DNA of 64,000 bases from Bremia lactucae (GCF_004359215.1 NW_027152180.1:138312-202311); one strand, 5' to 3'; shown: positions 31,499 through 42,428, numbered from the stretch's first letter. Program-made: numbers and translations. Notes: generated by a model not told the origin, from the sequence alone.

Positions 31499-31926
31499 TA
31501 ATGGTTGTGGCGGAGGAGGAAAAATTAGATCCGAACCGTATGTCGGATCTAATGTCGAAGATCGACAAACTCGATCGCTTCCTCCATGATTTGGAGGAAG
31601 AACTGGAACGCGAGCGCGGTAAGCGTCGCTCGTTGGACCAGACCGTGCAGGCTCATCATATCAAACGATGGGAAGACCGTTCAAAGAGTGCGTACTCCAT
31701 GTTGGAGTACGAACGGAATTATCACGCTCTTCGTGATGAGTTATCGTCAGCTCATCGCGGTTTCGAGGATCTTCGGACCCGACATGAGAATCTCCAGATT
31801 CAGCATGAGAATCTGGTTCGTGACCACATGAATATCTTAGGGATTCTTGAAAAGGGTGGTCAGATCCGTCCTCGGAAGAAACCGCGTACTAGTGGTACGG
31901 GCGGAGCCGACCAACGTAAAACGTAG
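31387..31926 (+). CDS. Antisense coiled-coil ORF-b (family B, copy 1)
   Basis: An intact 179-codon frame opposite the integrase-chromodomain linker. The core from about residue 50 to 155 is a long charged coiled coil (KIDKLDRFLHDLEEELERER, HENLQIQHENLVRDH) and the end is basic (RPRKKPRTSG), possibly a nuclear or nucleic-acid binding tail. The aligned copy at 48842-49267 shows 31 of 58 differences at its third codon position. The sense pol frame over this stretch has a TGA (minus strand at 31663-31661) while this frame is open. It is the best-preserved reading frame in the element and likely a real protein. It may dimerise; function unknown. Confidence 0.7.
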   Translation: MKVDNRASEQDNSFAPPSHHGNFEQVPQGNVDHRGNPLMVVAEEEKLDPNRMSDLMSKIDKLDRFLHDLEEELERERGKRRSLDQTVQAHHIKRWEDRSKSAYSMLEYERNYHALRDELSSAHRGFEDLRTRHENLQIQHENLVRDHMNILGILEKGGQIRPRKKPRTSGTGGADQRKT

Positions 31927-31989
31927 GATGCGTTCGCATCCTACGTGGCAATTCTATTGTGAACACATTGCCTCTGCGATGCAGTACAC

Positions 31990-32646
31990 GGAAAGTCCCG
32001 ATGAACTTGGGTAGTAGCTTACTGCTACCCACATTAGTGACTACTCGCTTAGGCAAATTTACCGTAGAGAGTAGTAGTAGGTCATTAACGTTAAATGAAA
32101 GAACGTTTGCTCTTCATGTTTGTCTGCGTTCCGTTTCTGACGGTCCACTGCGTTAGAATCCTGTACGAAACGGATTACTGATTCTCGAGTCAGCAGAAAT
32201 TCCTTTGCTGACTCATTTGTTTTGTCTTTTTCAGTGCGCTTATCCGAAGACGAAGTCCATAGATATGGACTGCCATCACTCTGCCGGAAGCGGTAGAGGT
32301 TGGAGAGGTGCACGGGATGAAGGGCTAGGCTTCACCCGTTGACATACGCCGCAAGCACGAATGTACTTGCGCTCGAACTGATACTGGCGGGGCCAGCAGA
32401 AGTCGCGACTTACTGTGGGATAAGATTCCTCACGTCCATATGCCCACTTGTTGGTGCATCGTGACACTTATGCATGATGCGCAAGCGCAAATCATTGTGA
32501 GTTGGGACGACGACACGTGGAGTGTCGCCGGCAGCGGCTGTGTAATACAATATGCCGTTGCGTGTTGTGTATCGATCGGATGACGATTGATATGAAGCCG
32601 GTAAATCTTTATAAGATTTATCGGATGGATTCATCAGATGATCCAT
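31990..32646 (-). pseudogene. Integrase with catalytic core deleted (family B, copy 1)
   Basis: The zinc-binding region is present (LRIMHKCHDAPTSGH; FCWPRQYQFERKYIRACGVC then QRVKP). The frame then reaches the first catalytic Asp (SISMDFVFG) and jumps to KRTEKDKTNESAKEFLLTRE, which in the other copy lies beyond the core. The second Asp and Glu are gone, so the copy cannot encode active integrase. Confidence 0.8.
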
Positions 32647-32818
32647 TAAACGCAGATGGTCCTTATCGTCTGCGTAGGCTTTCTTTATGTCATCAAATAA
32701 GGTTGATGACGGAACACTTGAAATGAGTGTTGCAACAGTAAGATTATTTTACGCTGTTGGAATGCGCAGCCGACTCTATATCGGATCGGCGTGATAACAC
32801 ATCAGCGACAACATTAAG

Positions 32819-34104
32819 TCAGCCTGGTTTATGTTCCACGGAGAAATTATACTCCGCGAAAAAGGATAGCCACCTCGCCATTCTTTGCGAGAGGTGTGGG
32901 CTATTTACGGCCGTGCGTAATGATGCATGGTCCGTATATATGATGAGCGATCTATCTCCTCGGAGATAGACCCTAAACTTAGCCAGTGCATATTCCATGG
33001 AAAGGAGTTCCTTGTCATGCACAGGGTAATTGCGTTCAGCTGGTTTCAGCTGACGCGATTGATAACAGACGACGCGGTCCGCGCCGTCTGTATCGTATTT
33101 CATTAACGCACAGCCGATTGCAAAATCGCTGGCGTCACAGACCACATGAAATGGTCTGTCTTGATCTGCGATCGCCAAGATGGGCGATTGCATCAAGCTT
33201 TGCTTGATACCTTCGAAGGAACGCTGACAATCAGCGATCCGTAGCCATTTCTCGTCTTTTTTCGAGAGACGAGAGGGACGAACAGTCATCTCGGCATAAT
33301 TGCGAGAATACTTGTGCAAGTACGCCGCTAATCCAAGGAACTTTCTAAGTCCCTTGACATCGACTGGAACTGGCCAGTCGGTAATTGCCTTGATCTTTTC
33401 GGGATCAGGGCGCACGCCGTGTTTACCGACGATGCACCCAACAAGTGGTATTTCGCTTGCAGCGAATATACACTTCTTGAGATCTGCATACAACTTATGC
33501 TTTCGCATAAGTGTAAGAATCTGACGAACGTGAGTTTTATGAACTTCCACGTCCTTCTTTCCGTCTATCGCCCGGCTATGGACGATTACATCGTCAAAAT
33601 AACTCGGTGCGAATTCTCACACCGGTCTCAACAGATTTGTTACGCATCTGTTGAATGTTGCAGGGGCGTTACTAAGCCCCTGAGGCATTACTAGCCATTC
33701 CCAGAGCACCCACTGGGAGTGCTCACTGCTGTGTACGGGATGTCACGTTCACGCATAAGGATTTGATAAAATCCATCAGATCCATAGACAAAACGATGGT
33801 ACTCTTAGACATTCCATCTATGATTACGTCTTTTTTAGGTATCGGCGTTTGAGCTGTTGCCGTTGCAGCATTCACTTTATTGAATGTGTGCACTCCGCCA
33901 CCCTCCTGTGGCCTTTCGCACACAGTAGGTCGGAGAGCTATGTAGAAAGGTTGACTCCCTCACATGGCCCGATTTTAATCGATCGATAAATAATTTATCG
34001 ATCGCAAGTACTTGTTCACGAGGCAGTAGCCACTGCTCCGTGACACAGTACTTCGAGCCCGGTTTGAGCTCGATCTCATGTCGAATGCCTTTACCCTTAG
34101 GCAA
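32819..34104 (-). pseudogene. Reverse transcriptase and RNase H (family B, copy 1)
   Basis: RT fingers (RHEIELKPGSKYCV, AGHVRES-like), the catalytic YFDDVIVHS near 33600, thumb (LYADLKKCIFAASEIPLVGC) and an intact RNase H frame 33550-32819 (PILAIADQDRPFHVVCDASD, ERNYPVHDKELLSMEYAL, IYTDHASL). The RT N-terminal part is in several frames, while the thumb-RNase H part is one 243-codon frame. Confidence 0.85.
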
Positions 34105-34204
34105 CTCGGATGGATCTGTTTTAGGGAATACATCACTGAATTAAATCAAATCCTTGTATAAAGGATTTGTCTTAAGTGACTCCCAGGATTAAGTAGTATA
34201 TCTA

Positions 34205-35393
34205 TCAATCCGAGTCTTTGCATCGAGGACACTTTTGTTCATCGATGAGCTGCTGAGATTTCGTTCGTTTTCTGCAAAAATTACTGTTGATCGAATATCG
34301 GTTATCATATACGTCCTCTGTGAGAAGTACGCAGATCTGCTTGATTATACCGCTATGCAGATCTCTCGAGAACCACTTGAGCTCTAGGGTTGGTAATTTA
34401 GTCATGTCAAAAGCTAATTTCGGAGGCGCATGCAGAACAAGAGAATAAGCGCCTATTCTTGATCCGTCATTTACTAAGACATTTAATGCCTTGGTTTCTT
34501 CCTGGGATTTATCCACAGGCTGCCGAGGGTCTAATCCCTCGTGATGCTAAAGTTTAGTCACTTTATCATTAACTATTTGAGGAGCTTCCTCCTCGAGTAC
34601 GTAGGGACTTATTTCCTCAACGTCTTCCGACTGTGATTGAGCTATCACAGTCGGGTCCTCTACGGTCAATCACTGCTCAACCTAGGATCATCGTGTTGTC
34701 CCTTTTGAATTACCCGTATGTTTCTTAAATGTCGCCTGCTAGGTATACATTCATGTCTCAATCCATTCGACGTATTCGAGCGGTGGACCTTCGGCGCTAC
34801 CTCTGCTTCGCACAGCCGCCAGCAGCTGACTCCACAGTGTGATTAGTAATCACACTGTGATCTTGTGCAGTTATACTAACGACCGTACCAAAAGTGAGGC
34901 CATCGCACTCACTCGTAGTACATCCACACGCTTGTGGACGCTCCAAGACGTTCATCAGATGACCATCTGACGAACAAGTGGCAGGCATCTTTACGGATCG
35001 ATGCTGCCAGCTGATCCTTGGCTCGTATTTTCTGAGCCAAGGTAAACCAAGGATGACATCAAATTTGTCATCCAAATCCAGTACGATGAAATCATCATCA
35101 TACTGTAAATCTCTTAACGTGTAGTGAAATTTCACTACGCGTTTCATCACTGTTATCGATGCGCCTGTCGCTAGACGCACCGTCATCCTCGTTGGAGGGA
35201 TGTCGCGCTCAATATATTTGAGCCTACTACCCTCTAGTGACTGGCGACGAATAAAGTTATTCGACGCTCCGCAGTCCACTAGGGCTTTAAGTGACAAATC
35301 ATTTGTCACTTTCAACTTCAAGGTGATGAGGGATACCTCATCACCAGGTGCAGAGACACATAATGATTGTGTGTCTGGAGCAACTTTTGTCAA
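34205..35393 (-). pseudogene. Aspartic protease and protease-RT linker (family B, copy 1)
   Basis: Frame 35393-34797 has the retropepsin-like active site ALVDCGASNNFIRR, where DSG is DCG, and a second motif VILGLPWLRKYEP. DCGAS is seen in functional retropepsin-like proteins, so it need not be inactive. Frame 34516-34205 is the linker before RT (VNDGSRIGAYSLVLHAPPKL), which is separated by stops. Confidence 0.8.
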
Positions 35394-35424
35394 GAGATTT
35401 GCAAATTCTCTTGAGGTTGCTGGA

Positions 35425-36535
35425 TCAGTAGGGCGTTGCGCCCCTACTGACCCCGTCCATTTTTTGGCGGTCCGCCTCGCTGTTGCGATTTCGCAACAAC
35501 GTCGGATCCGCGACCGTTGCCCTTTTTGGCATACGATCCAAAATTACGTTCAGTACCTTTTGGTGCTGGACGTGGGGCACTACACTCATGAGCGTAATGT
35601 CCCAATTTTTGGCAGCGATGGCATTTCTGCGATCGCTTATTATTCGAAAAGCGAGGTTTCTCGCTTTCGACATAGGAAAGGTCCATGGGTTCTGGACCTC
35701 CTAGTTCGTGTCGTCTAGGTGGACGATATGATGACGAACTTGCTTGAGCCTGTCTCAAGCTAAAGTCCTCCTGTTCCGCTACGGATATTGCTTCTTCAAG
35801 CGTATCCAGTTCCAAGCGGAACAGGTGGGTCTTTACGGGACCATCCGTAAGACCTTGCATGAACACCGTAATCAACGTGTGTTCATGGACTGGGTTATTG
35901 GTAATACAACTCGCTAAGAGTCGTATGTGCTGGGCATATGCGTGCACATCACGCTTGCCTTGCTTAAGTTTCAGAAGCTCTGAACGAGCTCTGAACTCAG
36001 CCCTTGGTGGCTCAAACGTCTGTTTGAGTCGGGTTTTAAAAGCCTATAGCGACCCAAAGACGTATGGGTCGCGCAACGTAAGGCTCAATGCCCAAGTTTT
36101 GGAGCGACCTGCCTAATCTGATTGAGCGAATGCGACTTGCATTTGCTCGTCGACGATGTGACGTGCCCTTAATGCATCGTCCAACTCGACAAACCATCTC
36201 AAGAGAGAGTCTTCTTCGACTCCCCTATACTTAGAGATGTCAATCTTTCAGGTTTCCGGACGACGCGTGTGCGTCATCCCAGGTACAGGGTTCTGTACTT
36301 GTTGTAACCTCAACAATTCTGCCTGTTGAGAGCCTTGCGGATTAAGCAAGGCTACCTTCTCCTTCGCCTCGTCATGTTCATGTGTATGAACTTGGCGATG
36401 ATAAATAGAGGGCATCTTTGTCAAAATCGGACAGCATGGCCAAGATGGCATCGTTCCCTACGGTCGAACTCATTCGTTTGACCGCACTCCTTTCTATGTC
36501 ACTTAGAAAGGAGTAGCTATCACGCGAAACGGACG
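35425..36535 (-). pseudogene. Gag with CCHC zinc knuckle (family B, copy 1)
   Basis: N-terminal helical part between 36535 and 36248 (NDAILAMLSDFDKDAL), a capsid-like middle in broken frames, and the C-terminal 167-codon frame 35947-35425 with capsid end (HIRLLASCITNNPVHEHTL) and one CCHC knuckle KCHRCQKLGHYAHECS, followed by a Gly/Arg-rich tail. Gag packages element RNA in cytoplasmic particles. The knuckle binds nucleic acid. Confidence 0.8.
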
Positions 36536-36536
36536 A

Positions 36537-36553
36537 ACTACAAAGTGCTACCA
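36537..36553 (-). other. Primer-binding site, family B copy 1
   Basis: On the minus strand, two bases after the LTR end comes TGGTAGCACTTTGTAG. It is complementary to a tRNA ending GUGCUACCA. U72 and A73 imply an A1:U72 pair, a hallmark of eukaryotic initiator tRNA-Met. The same TGGTAGCACT follows the LTRs at 53490 (family B) and 42426 (family D). Confidence 0.7.
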
Positions 36554-36555
36554 GG

Positions 36556-36995
36556 TGTAACGGAGCACTACTGACTTGTACTGTTTCAATAAAAGTCCAC
36601 TTCGCACTGCCTCGGTGCGAGTGGTGCCTCACGTCAGTTCACGCACCTAGTACGTGCAAAGGAAGACTCTCTTTATAGCACTTGCTTAAAAGAGGTTGAT
36701 AAAACCGTATTTAATATAATTAAGTTCTTCTGCTTCTGTCTATTAAGTACTAAATTAATTTTAAACTAATACAAAACATGTAATGAAGTCTTATCTGTCT
36801 TTTTCTTTTGCGTGCGTCCAGCGCTGACTGGACCGCGGAGAAAGTAGATATAATGGTGTATATCTACCAATAGATAAGCTTTTAGGAAATTACCACGTAA
36901 AGATATATTCTCCAAATATTCTCTACCTTTTAGATAATATACAATTAACAACCTTAAAGTGTTAATTTTCTTGTAACGATACACCCCGTTACACG
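36556..36995 (-). repeat. 5' LTR, family B copy 1 (440 bp)
   Basis: TGTAACGGAG to CCCCGTTACA, the same length as the left LTR. It differs from that LTR at scattered sites, so the insertion is not very young. Confidence 0.88.
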
Positions 36996-37039
36996 TGTAG
37001 ATCGGTTGATTCAAACTAAAATCAACCAATTAAAAGAAT

Positions 37040-37202
37040 CACTGTCTTATCGCGTCAATATTACCAAAATTGGTAATATTGGAACTGTTAAGTCGAATTT
37101 GATAAAAGACCAAAAAATCTATTGATTTTCTCTTAAAGGAAATCGTATTTATTATTCCTCTTACCGAAAATAATATTTATGAAACGGAAACACCATTACA
37201 AT
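37040..37202 (-). repeat. Family C LTR remnant
   Basis: TATTACC/GGTAATATT palindrome, then the TTCTCTTAAAGGAAATC and CCTCTTACCG stretches and an ATTACA end resemble the last third of the LTR at 16881-17317 and the fragment at 11700-11837. Degraded; no adjoining internal sequence. Confidence 0.5.
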
Positions 37203-37432
37203 GTACTTACAGGGCTTTTTAAATATGACCTGAATGCCTTTAAGAAATTACCCCGTATTCACCTAACATATGCTCCAGCGCAATTAACAAATTGACGAAA
37301 TTGACAACCAGAAATAATTCGGAGTGTACTACTTCAATAGCTTTTAAATGTCAAGTAAAATTTGACGCTTACAGATTTAATTAATACATCAACATTAAAT
37401 TACGTAGCATCATTGTTGTTTGTATTATCCTT

Positions 37433-37858
37433 TTAGTTGTCATCTGTATTGAGCTTTTCCATGCCATTTTCAAGATCTATTCTCTTTCTTGCATCGGCTC
37501 TTTTTCTTCTTTTTGCTGCCATTGTTTTTTCAACTGGGTCTATCTCTCTTTTTACAGTCTCTGATTTGCTTGTAGCTCCTTTTGCGGTTGAAGCTGTATC
37601 AGTAATCTCTTTCGCGGCTTCTTGGAACAACTTCTCGTCTTCTTTGGAGAATTTGAATAGTTTGGAGCTGGAAAACATTCTCTCCTCAGATTTCGCAGAT
37701 TTGCGCAGTTCTCCAGCTTTCAGGTATCTAGCAACTGGCGCGACTGGGATTGTGTCACGCATTTCCTGCTCTATATTAGCGGCTACGAGGAAAGCACTCG
37801 AATCTCCGAGGGAAATCGCAGACACAAAAATACTGCTAATCAGGAGCATACGCACCAT
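37433..37858 (-). CDS. RxLR-like (RYLK...EER) secreted effector candidate
   Basis: A 141-residue protein from the ATG at 37858. Residues 1-22 are a signal peptide (MVRMLLISSIFVSAISLGDS, cut after SSA). RYLK sits at 44-47, a variant of RxLR, and EER at 58-60, matching the spacing of oomycete RxLR-dEER effectors. The rest is Lys/Glu-rich and helical, with a basic cluster near the C-terminus (KRRKRADARKR) like a nuclear signal. RxLR effectors are secreted and act inside host cells; the target here is unknown. The frame extends 33 codons further upstream, but the internal Met gives a proper signal peptide. It stands alone between decayed LTRs, typical of effector genes in repeat-rich regions. No WY fold is evident. 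Confidence 0.65.
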   Translation of the reverse strand: MVRMLLISSIFVSAISLGDSSAFLVAANIEQEMRDTIPVAPVARYLKAGELRKSAKSEERMFSSSKLFKFSKEDEKLFQEAAKEITDTASTAKGATSKSETVKREIDPVEKTMAAKRRKRADARKRIDLENGMEKLNTDDN

Positions 37859-39572
37859 GTCGCTCGTTGAAATAAGAAAGAAAGAGATCTTACTGAGACG
37901 GAAGCAAAATGATAATGACTCGCTCCAATTAAAACTGTAGCGGTCTCTTGAAAACAAAAATTAAAATTAGACGAGTCATGCAATCGATTGCCACCAATGA
38001 AGTGGTGGTAGCCTTGTCGCAGTAGACCTAATGCGAAAAAGATTAGATTTTTTATGCAAGTTGTAAGGGATAGTGACGCTAACAATAGCAAGTATGAGCT
38101 AATATAACGAGACTTTCGAAAAACTCCGATCAGGTGGAAGATCCAATACCATTTATCTTGCTTGAAATAGAATGGGGGACCTGACTGTGCGGTGACCATA
38201 GGCTTTGTTAGTTTGCAGTGGCTATCGGGCAATAAATATCTTATGATAGATAAAGAGTAGACATGACAGTCCTGTTTATCATACAAGAATGTCACTGTTT
38301 AGCAATTTGTGCCTCCCCCAACCGAAGTTTCTTAAAAAAAGAACGAGCGGATAACGTGATGCGCTGGCATGCGCGAATCCACTTTTATGGACAAGACGTG
38401 AGCGGGACGACATCCTCCCGTTCCTGGACGGAGATAAAGCCTTTTAGCGTAGGACACGTGGAAATCTTGACTTTTTCGTTGCGACAAATAGAGCCGGCAT
38501 CTGATTCATATAAATATGATGGCTTCTTTTTGCACGAAAATTAACGACACGTTTGCTTAACAAATAAGACAAAGCACAACATATTGAATATTTTGCAGCC
38601 AATATCACGTGCTTAGGTATTTAATAGACTCATTGCGCCATTAAGATATAAAGTAATGTCATATCGAACCATTGTACAAGCTCAACAATTGCTGTGGTCA
38701 CAATATCGGAAGCAAGCCGACAACTAATCGAGATGCCGTAAAAAAAACTTCCAGCAACTTTCTTGGACTGTTCGGAAATGGATGCGACATTCATGCGTTA
38801 TTTCGCATCGCAAGCATTGAGCTGGAAAAAAGTTCAGATTAATTAAGACCATGTTTTTACCACCAGCTGCAGAAACGAAATTTCAAATATATACATCACG
38901 CTCATCGATAATTGAAATCATCTGGAAGAGAAAATTGGGTATTCATGCGACGATTGAGCGACCAGATGACTTAACACCATGCGACAACACCAAAATATAG
39001 TTAGCCCCGGGAGTGATGACACAGCCATTTTAAAAAGTTGCGTTTTAACCAATATTGTGTCGACACACGCTTCACCACGAGAAATCAAAGCTCCATATAT
39101 CCTTTTGCAAGGCAAACGATATTTTTACTTGCGCGTAAAGCATGAGATGCAGTTTTGAGGACAAGAAGTATCCTATAATAGCGTCATTGATATTGGAGAT
39201 CCGCAAGGGAATTTTAGATTTATATGCCCGATAAACAATTTAGGCAACAATAAAAGTATTATTTTGTCCCCAATGATGCAGCAAATGAAGTGCAAGCCAC
39301 TAAGTAGGAGTGAAGTATGAAAGTAGAATACCTTCACTCGTCTTTTTGGATCCTTTTGACAAATGATGTGGCTAGATTAAAACTAGACACTGTTTTATTC
39401 ACGTTCGACTAGGGAAATATATTTAAACCAAATGTAATTAAATATAAACTTTATCCAATGATTGGATGCCATCTGTAGATGTGTATTCCTGCATGGCGAG
39501 CTTACTTTTTTAAATCGCAGATGATGTCTTGATCCCCTTAAATGCGAAAGCACATTAAGACACAAGGGTGGG
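37859..39572. other. Gene-sparse region upstream of the effector candidate
   Basis: About 1.7 kb without a gene I can support. Short frames at 38263-38544 (+) and 38918-39115 (-) have no signal peptide, domain or homologue in the window. The first few hundred bases presumably hold the effector promoter. No repeat family recognised. Confidence 0.35.
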
Positions 39573-40313
39573 TGTAGACAGGTGCTACTATAGCAGCCAC
39601 GCTCTACTTACGCACACACCTTTAGGCACAGTGAGAAGGCGGTTTGACCGTCTTCTCACACGTGCAGTGAGATTGTTGGTGGGCCCCTAAGCGACCTCAC
39701 CCAACGAGCTAAGTACTTTAGTACAAGTGTCGTCACGGAAGCGGTAATCCGTCTTCACGTGCGCACTTCTTAAGTTGAAAGTTGTAGGTGGGCAAGTCTT
39801 TATGGGGGCACGCTCTACTTAAGCACACACCCTAGCGCAGCGGAGAAGCTGTTTGACCGTCTAATTTCGTGTGCCGTGAGGTAATTGTGGTGGGCGCCTT
39901 AGCGACCTCATCCAACGCACTAGGTACTCTGGTAAACGTGTCGTCACGGGAGCGGTGATTCGACTCCTCGTGCGCACTTGATAAGTAGAAAGTAGTTTGA
40001 GACCGATTTAAATATAATCGCATTAAATATAAATTCCAATTTTTACCAAATTGAACTGTCATCTCTATTGATTACACTAATATGTTTTGCGAGCGTATCT
40101 CTATATATCTCGCGTAACGGATGACGCTAGGCGACATCCCTCCTAATGTGAATGCACCTATGTGCATCACATACACAAGGGTTGGTCACAAATGTGAACC
40201 ACACTCAAGTGGTGGGTCTAATTACTTTATTTAAGAAATTGACCATCCCCTTGAGTACACCAAGTGTATTTAACGGGGACTGTGTAACATTAGGGCAACT
40301 TTAGCCAGTTACA
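39573..40313 (-). repeat. 3' LTR of family A copy 2, with an internal tandem duplication
   Basis: About 740 bp against 537 bp in copy 1. The extra length is a second copy of the outer part of the LTR: the stretch from CACGCTCTACTTACGCACAC (about 39598) is repeated from about 39810, each unit about 210 bp and now quite diverged. The inner end reads CCAGTTACA. Confidence 0.75.
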
Positions 40314-40445
40314 CTATCCACTCCCTTAAAGAACGAAGTTACATTTTAAACTTCGATAAAGTGGAAGGAAGAACTATGCTGCTTGACGCGCCGCTAAGTC
40401 TCTGATTCACTCTAGCGACCTCTGTTTTCATACACGGCGCCAAAG

Positions 40446-41410
40446 GTGCCACCTACATGGGCAACGTTGGAGGGTCGTCTGCGAAGACGCCCACTAACTC
40501 TTGCATTTAGCGCGCGCGCCGCGTTAACACGCCCTGCAGCGTCCAATGCCTTAGCTGAAACGCCGACCGCTACTGCTGCTGTCGCGTTAACGGGGCTTAA
40601 GGATTCATCCCACTTAATCAGTGAGGATGTTGATCCGTCGCTCATTGTCGACTACAATGAGTCGAGACCGTTGCCGTCACCTCAAAGTAATGATGCGGAC
40701 AAGGATCTCACGAGGAAGGATGATGGCACATTATTGCCCATCCAAACTTCTATCATTGCTCATAACATGGAGACAGCAACACTTACGAATGCTGTCTCGT
40801 CGTCTGCGCTGGATAGCGCAGCGACGGTTATTGCGAGCGCTGCCCATAAAGGCGCAGCCGCTTCTCCGTTGGGTAAAACCACACCGTCTTTTGCTCAGAC
40901 CATTATCCATAATGGTTCTGACATAGAGGATTCTGAGCGTAACGCTCCGCCGACGACGCGTGAATGTGCTTAGTCGCTGTCACAAGCCAGCCGTATTAAA
41001 CGTGGCTGTGTGACGGGTGGCATATCACTTATGCTCCCTCTCTCTGAATGGCCTCGTGTAAACGGGACAATAGCGTCGCTCAAAAAACGCGCTTTTCTAA
41101 ATGCTCAAAACTATTATGGTGTCATTAAATTATGGAAGACCCGGTCGTGTTGCGTTTAAATGAAACGCCCGACCAATACGAGGCGAAATTCTTGCGCCGC
41201 ATTCATCCGCATTCCGATGCGATGATACAGCGGTCGCAGCGAATTAATATCGCCCGCTTGCGTGTGAAAGAAATCATGGGCGGTACTGTACCCCCTGTTT
41301 CTTCTCACTACGCTACTTCTGCTAGTCCATTTGAGACTAGCGAAGAGGCCTCAGCTGGTGCTCCTTTTCATAGGCAGTCACCAAGTAAATTCACCGTCTC
41401 CCTCATCTGA
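40446..41410 (+). pseudogene. Antisense ORF-a, family A copy 2
   Basis: The frame 40446-40973 keeps the part broken in copy 1: EDVDPSLIVDYNESRPLPSP, then SSALDSAATVIASAAHKGAA and IIHNGSDIEDSE. A TAG then interrupts where copy 1 reads RARSVSQASR. The second frame, 41132-41410, holds a charged helical C-terminal part (NETPDQYEAKFLRRIHPHSD, INIARLRVKEIMGG). Its end is cut by the deletion that removed the chromodomain. Strand and place match copy 1. Confidence 0.55.
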
Positions 41411-41471
41411 TCGCCGCTAGACTCACAGTCGGCGTCACCATCGTCTTCTTCGACGAATGGGGGTATGAGGC

Positions 41472-41891
41472 TCATTTGAGTCTACATACCGTTTCAGACG
41501 ACCCACTTAAAATACGGCGCGTCTTTATATACGAGGGAAGGGTGAGCCTATAATTTGAGTCACCAACCTCTATTACCACCTTAAAGGGCCCAATGAAACG
41601 GTGCAACAACTTCGTAGTACCTCCAGGTAGTACAAAAATTGCATTTTTAGGTAGGGTAGCAATACTTAATAGTACTTTTTCACCCACTTTAAAGCGTTCG
41701 TTAATTTTGAGACCATTTCGGTCAGCATATTCTTTTTGCTTGTCCTGTGCGCTTGCCATCTCGTCACGGACTTTTCGTGTGATGGCTAATCGCTTAATCA
41801 AAAAGCGTTGAGCCTCGCTCACGCTTTTAGCATCAAACTCGCCTATGATACCGCCGAGAGGTCGGTCATAGGACGTAGTTTTATTGACCAC
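41472..41891 (-). pseudogene. Integrase C-terminal region, family A copy 2
   Basis: 139 codons closely matching copy 1 (AQRFLIKRLAITRKVRDEMA, GTTKLLHRFIGPFKVVIEVG), the GPY/F module, ending near the HPVFYVG motif, which is damaged. No DDE core and no chromodomain. Confidence 0.85.
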
Positions 41892-41941
41892 TGCTAAACT
41901 GGCAGGGTCACTAGGGAAAGTTCATGTCTTTAAGCTGATAG

Positions 41942-42426
41942 TGTAATGGGGCACACATCGGTTGGAGAACCGTTGTTGTGGTACATTTACTAAATGGGTA
42001 AAATACCCTTTATCTAATTTTAAAATAGTTAGTTGCTTAAATCCCATTAAATATGGGCAATAATTATGTGGTCGCCGCCAGATATAAATCTGGGGCCGAA
42101 ATCTATTTTAAATTAGCTAGGGTAAGGTTTTTAGATTTAAATAATTAAATAAAGTGCAGTTCCTCATTGATCTTAAAGCGTTAAGTGCCTTCCTAAGGCT
42201 TGCGCATTGATTTGTAAGAGATAGAAGCCTTTCTAAGGTATATCCTCTTGGGCACTAGTTGCCACTTGGCTTTACGAACCCCTGAATCCCTTGAACTAGG
42301 ATTCCTTAAGCTTTAATAGCATGTACGACTCCCAGAGTTGTTAAACCCATAAGCTCAATAGAACTAAGTGACTCTCTGAGTCTGAGAGTCTTTCTCTGAC
42401 TTTAGGAGCGTGATAGCTCCGCTACA
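41942..42426 (+). repeat. 5' LTR, family D copy 1 (485 bp)
   Basis: TGTAATGGGGCACAC to AGCTCCGCTACA. Related copies lie at 54001-54493, 58742-59193, 60781-61266 and, inverted and decayed, 59879-60215. Confidence 0.9.
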
Positions 42427-42428
42427 CC

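Larger units (their letters stand above)
29665..36995 (-). mobile_element. Ty3/Gypsy chromovirus with both LTRs (family B, copy 1)
   Basis: A 7.3-kb minus-strand element. From right to left: 5' LTR, primer site, gag, protease, RT, RNase H, integrase (core deleted), chromodomain, two plus-strand antisense ORFs, purine tract and 3' LTR. The LTRs are both 440 bp and similar but not identical. The 5-bp flanks (ACTAG left, CGTGT right) do not match, so the ends may come from different copies or have changed. Not autonomous because of stops and the integrase deletion. Confidence 0.9.
39573..41891 (-). mobile_element. Ty3/Gypsy family A, copy 2, 3' part only
   Basis: A minus-strand copy of the element at 1-3014. 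From right to left: integrase C-terminal region (41891-41472), a junction where the linker and chromodomain are deleted, antisense ORF-a on the plus strand and the 3' LTR. Everything 5' of the integrase C-terminus is missing. The family D LTR begins 50 bp to the right. Confidence 0.8.

Noticed and set aside
37437..37940. A 167-codon plus-strand frame opposite the effector candidate, with hydrophobic N-terminus
   Set aside because: It is the shadow of the minus-strand gene, whose signal peptide, RYLK and EER are in order. The plus frame has no known features.
38263..38544. A 93-codon frame with ATG
   Set aside because: No signal peptide, domain or repeat; this frame length is expected by chance in this composition.
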